Positions 16,717 through 27,000 of a DNA stretch of 32,189 bases are shown here, one piece after another; within the stretch, counting starts at the first letter, position 1, and every line of letters starts with the position of its first letter. The DNA is from Bryobacterales bacterium. Lineage in GTDB: Bacteria > Acidobacteriota > Terriglobia > Bryobacterales > UBA6623. A model generated the notes under the pieces. It saw only the letters and a program-made list of their open reading frames with translations, had not been told where the DNA came from and did no database searches. Position numbers and translations under genes: made by a program. The stretch covers positions 1 through 32,189 of the forward strand of contig JAJEHF010000128.1 in the NCBI GenBank assembly GCA_022823865.1, given 5' to 3'.

Positions 16717-16839
16717 AGTGTTGTTTTCGTCAAGACAAACCTTCGGTCGCACGCTCAGACACTGCGTGCGGCGTGATCCGTCACCAGTTCCGGCGACGTG
16801 GCGCGGCGCGGAGTGTGCCGCGCCGGCAGGAGAGGCCGG

Positions 16840-19185
16840 ATGAACGGCACCGACGACCTGCGGCGCGAGAACGAGGCACTGCCCGAGCGCTTCTCCACTC
16901 TCAACGCCGCCATCCTGCGGATCAACGCAACCCTCGACTTCAACACCGTGCTGCGCGAGGCGGTGGAAAGCGCCCGCCGTCTGACCGGCGCGTGCTACGG
17001 CATCATTACCGCCCCCGACGAGGCGGGCGCGCAGTGCGAGCCGGTGCTCTCGGGCTTCACCGACGAGCAACGGCGTGAAATGGCCGCCGGGCCCGGTGAC
17101 ATGTCCGTGCTCGAGCAGCTGCGCAGCCAGCCCGGCCCGGAGCGGCTCGCGGACCTAGCAGGCTCCGTCCGCTCGCTCGGCATCGAGCCCGGCCCGCATT
17201 TCTCACGCAACTTCCAGTACGCGCCGATGCGCCAGCGGGGCACGCACATGGGCCAGCTCTTCCTCGCCAAGAAGTCGGGCCGGGAGGCCTTCACCGACGA
17301 AGACGAGGAGGTGCTCGCGCTGTTCGCGTCCCAAGCCGCCGCGGCTGTCGCCAACGCCCGCGCGTATCAGGGCGAGCGGCGTGCGCGAGCCCGGATGGAG
17401 GCGCTGGTCAAGACCTCGCCCGTCGGTGTCGTGGTCTTCGATCCGCAAAGCGGCCAGCCGGCGTCATTCAACCTCGAAGCGCGGCGGATCATGGATAGCC
17501 TCGACCCGGCGCGCCGCCCGCCGGAGCAGTTGCTGGAGCTGATCCAATGCCGACGGGCCGACGGCCAAGAGATCTCCCTGCGCGCGTTCCCGATCACAGG
17601 GCAGCTCGGCAGCGCCGAGACGGTGCGGGCCGAGGAGGTGGAGCTGGCATTGCCTGGCGGGGGCAACTTGCGCGCCCTGGTCAACTCGACCCCGATCCCG
17701 TCGCCCGGCGGGGGCGTGGAATCGGCGGCGGTGATGCTGCAGGATCTGGCTCCGCTGGACGAGATCGAGCGCCAGCGAGCCGAGTTCCTGAGGCTGGTGA
17801 GCCACGAGCTGCGCGAGCCGCTGACGTCGATCAAGGGCTCGGCGGCGACCCTGCTGGAGGAGGGCGAGGCGCTCGAGGCGGCCGAGCGGCACGAGTTCTC
17901 CCGCATCATCGTCGAGCAGACCAATCACATGCGCGGGCTGATCGGCGACATGCTCGACGCGGGGCGCATCGGGGAGGGCACTCTGACCGTCGCGCCGGAA
18001 GCGGTGGAGGTGGTCGAATTGATCGAGCCGGCGCGCAGCGCGTTCCTAAGCGGCGGCGGACGGCACGGCATCCAGGTCGACCTTCCGGCCGGACTGCCGC
18101 GCGTGATGGCGGAGCGCCGACGCATCGTGCAGGTCCTGAGCAACCTGATCGCCAACGCGGCGCGGCACGCTCCGGAGTCGTCGCCGATCCGGATCGCGGC
18201 GGAGCGCGACCAGGCGCATGTCGCAGTCTCGGTCACCGACGAGGGGCCCGGCGTGGCGCCGGGACAGCTGCCGCACCTGTTCAGCCGGCACATCGCGTCC
18301 AAGGAAGGGGTTCCGGCCGGTCGCGGCCTAGGGCTGCTGATCTGCAAAGGCCTAGTGGAGGCGCACGGCGGGCGCATCCGGGCCGACAGCGCGGGCCCAG
18401 GTCGGGGCACGACGCTCACCTTCACGATCCCGGCGGCCGCCGAGCCCAGCGGCGCGGCACCCGGCCCCTCCGACGGCCCTCCGCTGGAAGCCGCGGGTCA
18501 CGACGAGCCGCCACGCATCCTCGTGGTGGACGACGACCCGCAGACTCTGCGCTTTGTCCGGGACGGGCTCTCGCGGGCCGGATACGCACCGCTTGTGACG
18601 GGCACCCCGGAGGAGATCCCACACCTCATCCAGAGCGAGGCGCCGCAGCTGGTCCTGCTCGACCTGCTGCTGCCCGGCGTCGACGGCATCGAGCTGCTGG
18701 GTCGGATTCCCGAGCTCTCCGGCCAACCGGTCATCTTCATCTCCGCCTACGGCCGCGACGAGACCGTCGCGCGGGCGCTCGAGTCCGGCGCGACCGACTA
18801 TATCGTCAAGCCCTTCTCGCCGAGGGAACTGGTCGCGCGGGTGCGGGCAGCGCTGGGCCGGCACGTAGAGCCGCCGCCGTTCCTGGTCGGGGATCTTGCC
18901 ATCGACTACCAGCGGCGCCGGGTGACAATGAGGGGCGCCGCCGTCGATCTCACGGCCACCGAGTACGAGCTGCTGCGCCTGCTCTCGCTCCAGGCTGGGA
19001 CGGTGGTGACGCACCAGACCCTGTTGCGGCGAGTCTGGGCCAGACACGACCAACCCAAGGCCAACTTGGTGCGCATCTTCGTCCGGAATCTCCGCCGCAA
19101 GCTCGGCGACAGCGCGAGCCGGCCGACCTACGTCGTCAACGAGCGCGGAGTGGGCTATCGCATGCCCGCACAAGGCGACTTGTAG
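16840..19185 (+). CDS. One-protein two-component system: GAF-PAS-histidine kinase-receiver-winged helix
   Basis: A 781-residue protein from the ATG at 16840, with AGGAGAGG just upstream. Domain order: GAF (about 20-170), PAS-like (about 187-300), HisKA with phospho-acceptor His322 in VSHELREPLTS, and HATPase with N-box NLIANAARHA (436-445), DEGPGVAP and GRGLGLLICKGL. Next come a Pro/Gly-rich linker (530-556), a receiver with acidic DDD (564-566), phospho-acceptor Asp608 and Lys657, then an OmpR/PhoB winged helix (about 680-775; LTATEYELLRLL, VRNLRRKLG, VVNERGVGYRM). So sensing, phosphotransfer and DNA binding are in one chain. The output half resembles KdpE. No transmembrane helices are seen, so the sensor is probably cytoplasmic. 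The gene looks more GC-rich than its neighbours. Its target is unknown; the downstream sulfatase operon is the nearest candidate. Confidence 0.92.
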   Translation: MNGTDDLRRENEALPERFSTLNAAILRINATLDFNTVLREAVESARRLTGACYGIITAPDEAGAQCEPVLSGFTDEQRREMAAGPGDMSVLEQLRSQPGPERLADLAGSVRSLGIEPGPHFSRNFQYAPMRQRGTHMGQLFLAKKSGREAFTDEDEEVLALFASQAAAAVANARAYQGERRARARMEALVKTSPVGVVVFDPQSGQPASFNLEARRIMDSLDPARRPPEQLLELIQCRRADGQEISLRAFPITGQLGSAETVRAEEVELALPGGGNLRALVNSTPIPSPGGGVESAAVMLQDLAPLDEIERQRAEFLRLVSHELREPLTSIKGSAATLLEEGEALEAAERHEFSRIIVEQTNHMRGLIGDMLDAGRIGEGTLTVAPEAVEVVELIEPARSAFLSGGGRHGIQVDLPAGLPRVMAERRRIVQVLSNLIANAARHAPESSPIRIAAERDQAHVAVSVTDEGPGVAPGQLPHLFSRHIASKEGVPAGRGLGLLICKGLVEAHGGRIRADSAGPGRGTTLTFTIPAAAEPSGAAPGPSDGPPLEAAGHDEPPRILVVDDDPQTLRFVRDGLSRAGYAPLVTGTPEEIPHLIQSEAPQLVLLDLLLPGVDGIELLGRIPELSGQPVIFISAYGRDETVARALESGATDYIVKPFSPRELVARVRAALGRHVEPPPFLVGDLAIDYQRRRVTMRGAAVDLTATEYELLRLLSLQAGTVVTHQTLLRRVWARHDQPKANLVRIFVRNLRRKLGDSASRPTYVVNERGVGYRMPAQGDL

Positions 19186-19191
19186 GTCCTC

Positions 19192-19227
19192 TCCGCCGGG
19201 TGGGCGAAGCCAGCCCCACGCGGCGGA
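19192..19227 (+). terminator. Strong hairpin after the hybrid kinase, possible terminator
   Basis: TCCGCCG-G-GTGGG pairs with CCCAC-G-CGGCGGA: twelve base pairs with one internal mismatch around a 10-base loop, seven bases after the kinase stop. There is no T-run, so it may instead stabilise RNA or be a Rho-assisted site. Confidence 0.45.
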
Positions 19228-19518
19228 TCTCCGCAGGCGCCGACTCGCGGCCGTCGCCGAATTGACCGACGAATCGCACGGGCCTGGCGGAAGCGCGCAA
19301 TCGGTCACGGATTCGCGCGCAGACACGAACCTGAATCCCGGCCGCATCGCGGACTACTCATACGAATCGTCGGAGGCAAGCCCCTCTCATCCCGGTGTGT
19401 TACAAGAGATGCTCGCCCAGACAGTGCGCTCTTGCCAGCTCAGAGCCCAGGACACCGTTGCCGTGTCGCTGTTCGAGCCTGGAGGCTGGCAGCCGCCATC
19501 CGATTGGACCTTGCAGCA
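19228..19518. other. Leader region before the sulfatase operon
   Basis: About 290 bp that presumably holds the promoter of the three-sulfatase operon. A frame from 19262 runs to a TGA at 19520-19522 that overlaps the sulfatase ATG, but it has a TTG start and no family resemblance, so I do not call it a gene. No clear -35/-10 pair was seen. Confidence 0.3.
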
Positions 19519-21039
19519 ATGACAACAACCCGCATCTGCGCCGCAGCGGCGACGCTCACCGTGCTCGCCAGCTGCTCCATCCCAAACCAAGTCGACCAGT
19601 CGGCCCTCGCAGCCAAGCCCAACATCCTGCTGATCGTCTCCGAAGACAACGGACCGGAAATCGGCGCCTACGGCGCGCCGTACGTGTCGACGCCGAATCT
19701 GGACGCGCTGGCAGCCGGCGGCGTGCTCTTCCAGAACGCCTACGTGCCGCAGGCGGGCTGCAGCCAGTCGCGGGCAGCCTTTCTGACCGGACTGTATCCC
19801 CACCAGAACGGCCAGATCGGCCTGGCCACGTGGAAGTTCGGCCTGTACCGCGGCGACACGCCCAACATTGTGCGCAGCCTGAAGGAGGCCGGTTACCGCA
19901 CTGGCATCATCGGCAAGCTCCATATCAATCCTCCCGAGGCGTTTCCCTTCGACTTCGCCAAGATCCCTTCAGCCAATTTCCAGCGAGAGGGCATGGGTCG
20001 CTACGCCGCGTTCGCGGCCGAGTTCATGGGGCAGGCGGAGCAGCCTTTCTTCCTGTCGGTCAACTACCCGGAGGCTCACCGGCCGTTCTTGACGCAGGTC
20101 GACGGCATTCCAGAACGGCCGCTACAAGCAGAGGACGTCGAGCCCTTGGACTACATGGGACTCGACTCACCCGAGCTGCGCAAACAAACAGCCGACTACT
20201 ACAATTCCATCAACAGACTGGACACGTACGTCGGGGACCTGCTGCAGGCTTTGATCGATTCGGGCAAACACGACAAAACCCTCGTCGTCTATCTCGGCGA
20301 TCACGGGGCGGACCTGCTGCGAGGCAAGAGGACCTCGTACGAGGGCGGAGTGCGCGTCCCGCTGATCGTCCGATGGCCGGGCCTGCAGCAGGCCGGCCAG
20401 GTCCGCCAAGAGCTGGTCTCGACGCTCGACCTCATGCCAACGTTCTTGGAGGCGTCAGGCGGCGGAGAGGTTATGGGGTTGGCAGGTCTCTCGCTGAACC
20501 CGCTGCTGGCTGGCAGCGCTCCTCCGTGGCGGGAGTATCTCTACACAGAATTCCACCTGCACTCGAACCACAACTACTTCCCGCAGCGCACCGTCCGCGA
20601 CCGACGCTACAAGTTGATCCGCAACCTCATGCCGAACACGGTCAACCCCGGCCATGCCTTCACCCTCGGCAGATTCTTCGGCGAGGCGGAACTTCACCAA
20701 GTGGCCAGCGGTGCCCCGCAGCGAGTGCGCGCGGCATACCAGACCATGGCTAGACCGCCGGAGTACGAATTGTACGACCTGACGGCCGACCCGCATGAGT
20801 TCGTCAACCTCGCATCGGCCCCCGCGCACGACGACGCTTTCGAGCGCCTGAAGGCCAGGCTCCAGCAATGGCGCGTGGAGACCGAGGATCCCTTTCTCGA
20901 TCCGGCCAACACCGCTCGCCTGAAGGCTGACATCGAGTCCACGCGCGAAAACGGCGAGTACGTTCGGCCCGAGGGCTGGAACTACACCGAATACCTCGCG
21001 CCAAGCAAGCCGGCCTCGGCCGCGAACGTGGAACATTGA
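19519..21039 (+). CDS. Lipoprotein sulfatase with non-canonical CSQSR signature
   Basis: A 506-residue protein from the ATG at 19519. Residues 1-19 form a lipoprotein signal (ICAAAATLTVLASC, Cys19). The sulfatase core follows: IVSEDNG with metal acids at 42-43, then AGCSQSRAAFLTGLYPHQNG, with Cys81 as the formylglycine site and Gln in place of the canonical Pro of CxPxR. GKLHI, LGDHG and a C-terminal ELYDLTADPHEFVNLA complete the fold. GLYPHQNGQIGLAT is characteristic of the heparan N-sulfatase (SGSH)-like branch, so an N- or O-sulfated sugar is a fair guess but not shown. It is the first of three sulfatases in a row on this strand. A start at 19432 would disrupt the lipobox position, so 19519 is preferred. 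Confidence 0.9.
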   Translation: MTTTRICAAAATLTVLASCSIPNQVDQSALAAKPNILLIVSEDNGPEIGAYGAPYVSTPNLDALAAGGVLFQNAYVPQAGCSQSRAAFLTGLYPHQNGQIGLATWKFGLYRGDTPNIVRSLKEAGYRTGIIGKLHINPPEAFPFDFAKIPSANFQREGMGRYAAFAAEFMGQAEQPFFLSVNYPEAHRPFLTQVDGIPERPLQAEDVEPLDYMGLDSPELRKQTADYYNSINRLDTYVGDLLQALIDSGKHDKTLVVYLGDHGADLLRGKRTSYEGGVRVPLIVRWPGLQQAGQVRQELVSTLDLMPTFLEASGGGEVMGLAGLSLNPLLAGSAPPWREYLYTEFHLHSNHNYFPQRTVRDRRYKLIRNLMPNTVNPGHAFTLGRFFGEAELHQVASGAPQRVRAAYQTMARPPEYELYDLTADPHEFVNLASAPAHDDAFERLKARLQQWRVETEDPFLDPANTARLKADIESTRENGEYVRPEGWNYTEYLAPSKPASAANVEH

Positions 21040-21104
21040 CTGCAACCTTGAGTACACTCACGATGCGGCCGAGGTTAGCGCGCCTAGGTCACAGACTGGG
21101 AGTC

Positions 21105-22544
21105 ATGCCGAGATCTCAGACCGCCGTTCTTGGACTTGTCTTGGCCTTAGCGGCATGCTCCGAGCCGCCCTCCGCACCACCCAATGTGCTCTTCCTAAGC
21201 GTCGATGACATGAACGATTGGGTCGGCGCTCTCGGGCACGACGCGGCCAGGACGCCCCACATCGACCGGCTCAGCGAGCGGGGGACGCTTTTCACGAACG
21301 CGCACGCCCCGGCGCCGAAATGCAACCCGTCCCGCACCGCGATCCTGTCAGGCTTGCGGCCGTCTACGACGGGGGTCTACGTCAACAGCGAGTGGTGGAA
21401 GCCGAATCTGCCCGACGTAGTGATGCTGCCGCGCTACTTCAAGGACAACGGCTACTACGCAGCTGGGGGCGGCAAGGTCTTCCACCACACGCCCGGCTTC
21501 AACCCGCCCGACTCTTGGGATGAGTACTTCGACCTTGTCAGCGATCTGAAGACCGATGGCTTCCTAGTCCCCTATCGCCTCCCCCGCCACATCAGCAGCT
21601 TCGACTGGGGGCCGCTGGACAAGACCGACATGGAGATGGGGGACGGCGCCACGGTTCGCTGGGCCGAGGAGTTCCTGGCTCGGGATCACGACCGTCCATT
21701 CTTCCTGGCGGTCGGACTGTTTCAGCCACACCTGCCGTTCTACGCTCCGCGAGCGTGGTACGAGTCGGTGGGGCCGGACGACGCGCCGGTCCCGCTCGAC
21801 AAGCCGGCGGATCTGGATGACGTGCCCGAGGCCGGCAGCGAGTTGGCCGCATCCCGCGTGGCCGATCTGGAGCTGATCGTGGAGCACGGTGACCTGGGCG
21901 AAGTCGTGCGCAGCTACACCGCTGCCATCCGACACGCCGACGCGCTGGTCGGCCGCGTGCTCGACGCGCTCGATGCGAGTGCTTACTCTCGGAACACGAT
22001 CGTCATGTTCTGGTCCGACCACGGCTATCACTTCGGCGAGAAGCACCACTTTGCGAAGGACACGCTCTGGGAGCGTTCATCGCGCGTGCCGCTGGCGATC
22101 ATCGCCCCGGGCGTGAGCACGCAGGGCGGGCGGAGCAGCCGGCCCGTGAGCCTGATCAACCTGTATCCGACCCTGCTGGATCTGTGCGGCCTGCCGGCGC
22201 GGGACGACCTTGAAGGAGTGAGCCTGCGACCTCTGCTCGAGGACCCGGACGCGGACTGGGAACGCCCCGCAGTCATGACGTTCCGTCGCAACAACCACGC
22301 GGTGCGCTCGGAACGCTACCGCTATATCCGCTACGCTTCCGGCGGTGAGGAACTCTATGACCATCGAACGGACCCCGAAGAGTGGACCAATCTGGCAGGC
22401 GACCCAGCCAGCGCGGCCGTGATCGCGCAGCATGCGCAGTGGCTGCCCAAGATCAACGTTCCGCAGGCTGCCACCAAGGGGGCCTTCATCTTCGATCCCA
22501 AGGCATATACGTGGCAGCGCCGCGCGGAGGAGACATCCCAGTGA
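21105..22544 (+). CDS. Lipoprotein sulfatase (iduronate-2-sulfatase-like)
   Basis: A 479-residue protein from the ATG at 21105, chosen because it places a compact lipoprotein signal (LGLVLALAAC, Cys18) at the N-terminus; an ATG at 21063 is the alternative. Core motifs: FLSVDDMNDW (metal acids 34-35), formylglycine signature KCNPSRT with Cys73, GLRPSTTGVY, GGGKVFHH and SDHGYHFGEKHHFAKDTLWE. VDDMNDW together with GLRPSTTGVY and the SDHGxHxGEKxHxxKxTLWE pattern is typical of iduronate-2-sulfatase-type enzymes. It lies 65 bp after the first sulfatase and overlaps the next by 4 bp (GTGA), which points to one transcript and coupled translation. Exact substrate is not inferable. Confidence 0.9.
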   Translation: MPRSQTAVLGLVLALAACSEPPSAPPNVLFLSVDDMNDWVGALGHDAARTPHIDRLSERGTLFTNAHAPAPKCNPSRTAILSGLRPSTTGVYVNSEWWKPNLPDVVMLPRYFKDNGYYAAGGGKVFHHTPGFNPPDSWDEYFDLVSDLKTDGFLVPYRLPRHISSFDWGPLDKTDMEMGDGATVRWAEEFLARDHDRPFFLAVGLFQPHLPFYAPRAWYESVGPDDAPVPLDKPADLDDVPEAGSELAASRVADLELIVEHGDLGEVVRSYTAAIRHADALVGRVLDALDASAYSRNTIVMFWSDHGYHFGEKHHFAKDTLWERSSRVPLAIIAPGVSTQGGRSSRPVSLINLYPTLLDLCGLPARDDLEGVSLRPLLEDPDADWERPAVMTFRRNNHAVRSERYRYIRYASGGEELYDHRTDPEEWTNLAGDPASAAVIAQHAQWLPKINVPQAATKGAFIFDPKAYTWQRRAEETSQ

Positions 22545-24028
22545 TCGATCGTCGCGACTTCCTTGCGGCCGCTTTCGCCTCGCCCGGCCTAGGCGGACAA
22601 TCCGCCAAGGCCGCCGGCAACGGCCTCAATGTGCTGTTCCTGGCGGTGGACGACCTGCGGCCCGAGCTGGGCTGCTACGGCAACGACCTCGTCCAGGCGC
22701 CGAACTTGGACCGACTGGCCTCCAGCAGCCTAGTGTTCCAGCGCGCCTACTGCCAATCGGCAGTCTGCGGTCCGTCGAGAGCGTCCTTGCTCACGGGACT
22801 CAGGCCGGACACCACCAAGGTCTGGGGCAACCGCACGCACTTCCGCGAGACGATGCCCGATCTGGTCACGCTGCCGCAGCGCTTCAAGCAGTCGGGGTAC
22901 TACACCCAAGCCATCGGCAAGGTGCTGCACGGTAATAAGGCCGACCGACCGTCATGGAGCGTACCGGCCTGGCCGGCGGGCGGGCGACAGGCGGGCATGC
23001 AGTACGTCGACGAAGAGCGCTTCGCCGCGATGCGGAGGACGAGCCCCGACCGCACGTGGTCCGGCGCCGATATCCCGACCTTGAAATGGAAGAAGAAAAC
23101 TTCATGGCAGGCGCCCCAAGTGCCCGACAATGCCCTGCAAGACGGCCAGGTGGCACATCGGGCGGTAGGAGCGCTGCGCCGCCTGCGGGACGACCGATTC
23201 TTCCTGGCTGCCGGGTTTCAGAAGCCGCACCTGCCCTTCACGGCGCCCAAGAAATACTTCGACTTGTACGATCCGGCCGCGCTGCCGGTGCCTGAAGATG
23301 CCCAGCGCCCGGCCGGCACGTCGGAAGTGGCCTTCACCCGCTCGCAAGAGTTGCGCGGCTACACGGACATCCCCGACGAGGGGCCTGTTCCGCCGGCCAA
23401 AGTCCGCGAACTGATCCACGGGTATTACGCCGCCACTAGCTATATGGACGCACAGGTTGGCCGAGTGTTGCGGGAACTCGCCAGCCTGGGCCTGTCCGAG
23501 AGGACCGTGGTGATACTATTCGGCGACCACGGCTGGCACTTGGGGGAGCAAGCGCTGTGGGCCAAGACCACGAATTTCGAGCTCGCCGTCCGCGCCCCGA
23601 TGATGCTGAGAGTCCCGGGCATGTCCTCGGGCGGGCGGGATTGTGGCGCGCTGGTCGAGTTCGTCGACATGTACCCGACGCTGTGCGCAGCTTGCGGCAT
23701 CGACGCTCCCGAAGACTTGGAGGGGGCCTCGATGCTGCCGCTGTTGGAAGACCCCGAGCGGCCGTGGAAGAAGGCCGCCTTCAGTCAGATTCCGCGCCCC
23801 TATTTGGCGAACCAGGACTGGGCACACATGGGCTACAGCATGCGCACGCAGAGATTTCGCTACACCGAGTGGGTGGACCGCGACCGAACAGCCGTCGCGC
23901 GCGGGCTTTACGACCTTGAGGAGTCTGCATCCGAAACGGTGAATATCGCCGGCCGGCCGGAGAACGCGGCGCTGGTCGAGACGCTGGCGGCTCAGCTTCG
24001 GGGCGGATGGCGCAAGGCCCTTCCGTAG
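22541..24028 (+). CDS. Sulfatase with Tat-like leader (iduronate-2-sulfatase-like)
   Basis: A 495-residue protein from GTG 22541, with GGAGGAG eight bases upstream and a GTGA overlap with the preceding sulfatase. The N-terminus IDRRDFLAAAFASP carries a twin-arginine-like motif and may use Tat or a short Sec signal. Metal acids VDDLR are at 36-40, the signature VCGPSRASLLTGLRP has Cys76, IGKVLH follows, and FGDHGWHLGEQALWAKTTNFE is the second metal and binding site. DHGWHLGE-x-x-W-x-K is the usual iduronate-2-sulfatase-like pattern. Having a Tat-type leader beside two lipoprotein sulfatases suggests the three enzymes work in neighbouring but different envelope locations. The gene ends convergently with the carboxylase operon, 45 bp apart. 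Confidence 0.9.
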   Translation: MIDRRDFLAAAFASPGLGGQSAKAAGNGLNVLFLAVDDLRPELGCYGNDLVQAPNLDRLASSSLVFQRAYCQSAVCGPSRASLLTGLRPDTTKVWGNRTHFRETMPDLVTLPQRFKQSGYYTQAIGKVLHGNKADRPSWSVPAWPAGGRQAGMQYVDEERFAAMRRTSPDRTWSGADIPTLKWKKKTSWQAPQVPDNALQDGQVAHRAVGALRRLRDDRFFLAAGFQKPHLPFTAPKKYFDLYDPAALPVPEDAQRPAGTSEVAFTRSQELRGYTDIPDEGPVPPAKVRELIHGYYAATSYMDAQVGRVLRELASLGLSERTVVILFGDHGWHLGEQALWAKTTNFELAVRAPMMLRVPGMSSGGRDCGALVEFVDMYPTLCAACGIDAPEDLEGASMLPLLEDPERPWKKAAFSQIPRPYLANQDWAHMGYSMRTQRFRYTEWVDRDRTAVARGLYDLEESASETVNIAGRPENAALVETLAAQLRGGWRKALP

Positions 24029-24073
24029 GAGTCGCCGGGGCAAGGTCGGCCGCGATGCAGCACCGGGCACTTG

Positions 24074-27000
24074 TTACCAAGTGTCCACGTACGGTCGCTT
24101 TTTTGCCGCTCGGGGCGCCGGAGCAGGCGCGGACATGAGGGCTCCCATGATGCACCGCCGGGTATCGGCCGGATCAATCACGTCGTCAAACGCAAAGGCC
24201 ACGCCCGCATTGAGGGCCTTGCCCCGCTCGTAGGCAGCCGCCACCAGCTCGGCATATCTCGCAGCCCGCTCCTCGGGATCCTCGATCGCCGCCAGCTCGT
24301 TGCGAAATCCGAGCTTCATCTGCCCCTCCAGACCCATGCCGCCATGCTCGGCAGTTGGCCACGCCACGGTCAGCATGGGCCGTTTGGTGTGCCCGCCCGC
24401 CATGGCTTGCGCTCCGAGCCCGTACGCCTTGCGCAGAATGATCGTGACCAGCGGCACGCTGAGATTGGCCCCGGTAACGAACATGCGGCTGCAATGCCGC
24501 ACCAAGGCTGTGCGCTCGATCTCCGGTCCGACCATCATGCCGGGGGTGTCGCAGAGCACGATCACCGGCACGTCGAAACAGTCGCACAGCTGCATGAACC
24601 GGGCGGCCTTGTCCGAGCCATCGCTGTCAATCGCGCCAGACAGGAACTGTGGATTGTTGGCAAGAATTCCGACGGGCCGGCCCTCGATCCGGGCCAAGGC
24701 GGTGATCATGCCGGGGCCGAAGGCAGGCCTCAACTCCAACACCGAGCCCGTATCCGCCAAGATCCCGATCAGCTCGCGGACACTGTAGACTCGCAGGCGG
24801 TTCTCTGGGATGACCCTGCGCAGGAGCCGCTGGTCCTTGCAGGTCCAGTCCGCTAGGAATCCTTGGAAATAGCTCAGGTAGCGCTTGGCAACCGCGACCG
24901 CTTCCGCCTCGTCCTTGACCGCCAAGTCGACGACCCCGTTGGGCACTTGGACGTCCATCGGCCCGACCTCTTCCGGCCGAAACACGCCCAAGCCGCCGCC
25001 TTCGATCAGGGCCGGCCCTCCCATCCCGATGCTGGAGTTCTCCGTCGCGATGATCACATCGCAGCAGCCCAGCAGCGACGCGTTGCCGGCGAAGCAGAAG
25101 CGCGAAGTGATCCCAACCAACGGCACCAGCCCGCTGAGGCTGCCCATCGTGGCGAACGATGGCGTGTCGAGAGGACGGTACATGTCATCTGAGCGCCCCT
25201 GGCCTGCCGCGGTCGTCGCGGCACCTCCCTTGCGCTTGCCACCCGTGCCGGCCCTGCCACCGCCACCCTCCGCGAACAGCACCACCGGCCGCCGCCACCT
25301 GGCCGCTAGCTCGAGCATGCGATCCGTCTTGACGTGGTTGAGAACGCCTTGCGTGCCCGCCAGCACAGTGTAGTCGTAGGCCAGCACCACGCACCTTGAG
25401 CCTTGCCCTGGGAAATCGGCGCCGTTCACGCTGCCGATGCCCGTGATCATGCCGTCCGTTGGGAACTTGCGGACGATCTCGTCCCTGGGCAGGCCAGTTC
25501 CGGGAGTCAGCACCAGCTGCCCGTACTCGACGAATGTGCCCTCGTCGCACAGCTCGCCTACGTTTTCTCGGGCAGTTCGCTGGCCGGTCTTGCGGCGCTT
25601 CTCCACCGCGTTTGGACGGGCCGCGTCCAGCGTCGCGTCATGACGGGCGTGAACCTCAGCCAGGTCAGGCCGGATGGAATCTAGATCCAGTTCTGACGCG
25701 TCTTGACCGACGGCATCATCGACCTCGCACTCTTCGATCAGCGCCAAGGGATGGCCTTCATAGACCGTATCTCCCGCTGAAACAGTGATTTCCCGCAATA
25801 TCCCGCTCTCGCCGGCCCGGATCTCGTGCTCCATCTTCATCGACTCCATGACCAGCACGATGTCGTCAGCCCGGACGGGAGAACCGACCTCGGCGTCGAC
25901 GCTGACGATGGTGCCCTGCATCGCAGCGCGGAGCCGCTTGGCGCCGTTCGGCACCGCGTCCGAGCTGGGTGTGTCTCGCGTCGCAGTCGCCGCGCGTTTG
26001 CCGTACGAGAGCACTGCCAAAGGGTCGTTCGGATCGACTTTCGCGCCTGCCATGCCGCTCTGCGGGGCAGCGCCTGACTGGACCGGGAAGAAGCGTCCTT
26101 CCCCGCCCTGTCCGGCTACGAGTTCCTCGATGCGCTCGTCGACGAAGCGCGTGTGGACGTTCCAAGCGCGAACATCCGGGTGGGCAAGCAGTGCTTTGAG
26201 GAACGGGATATTGGTTTCGATTCCACCGATTCTGAAGTCGCTCAGCGCCCGGGCGGTGCGCTGCATCGCAGCCGCCAGGCCGCCCTCGGAGACATGGCCG
26301 ACAACCTTTGCCAACAACGGGTCAAAGTTCGAACTCGGGCGGAATCCGGCATATCCGAAAGTGTCAACGCGAACGCCCTTCCCCGAAGGCAGGTCGAAGG
26401 CTTCTAGAGTGCCGCCGCTGGGCTTGGCCGAGCCGTCGGCTTGCATGGTCTCCATGTTCACGCGCGCCTGCACGGCTGCGTTCTGCGCGGAGCCGGGATC
26501 GGTCTGCCGGACTCCCGCCGACTGGATGGATTGCCCTTCGGCCAGCCGCAACTGGATCTGCACTAGATCGAGGCCGCTGGTCTCCTCCGTGACGGTGTGC
26601 TCGACCTGGAGCCGGGCGTTGGCCTCGATGAAGAAGTACTCGTCGCCATCGACCAAGAACTCGAACGTGCCAAGGTTGCGATAGCCAGCCGCCTTGGCCA
26701 GCAGCGCTGAAGCGTCGGCGATCCCACTCCGGACGGCCTTCGGCAGTCCGGGAGCCGGCGCTACCTCGACGAGCTTCTGGTGGCGTCGCTGCAGCGAGCA
26801 GTCTCGATCGCCGATGCAAGCGAACCGGCCATCCCGGTCAACGGCTATCTGGGTCTCAACGTGTCGCGCACCCGCCACGAACCGCTCCACAAACACGTCC
26901 GGCACGCCGAATGCCGCGCGAGCCTCCGACTGGGCCCTCGCCATGGCGTTCTCGATCTCTGCCGCCTCGCTGACGAGCCGTATGCCCCGCCCGCCGCCGC

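Noticed and set aside
17547..19265. A 572-codon open frame inside the hybrid kinase
   Set aside because: It is an alternate frame of the kinase gene, extremely Arg/Gly/Ala-rich; the frame with kinase and receiver motifs is clearly the real one.
19262..19522. Small frame overlapping the first operon sulfatase start (ATGA)
   Set aside because: The overlap is suggestive, but the start is TTG without a ribosome-binding site and the sequence has no recognisable features.
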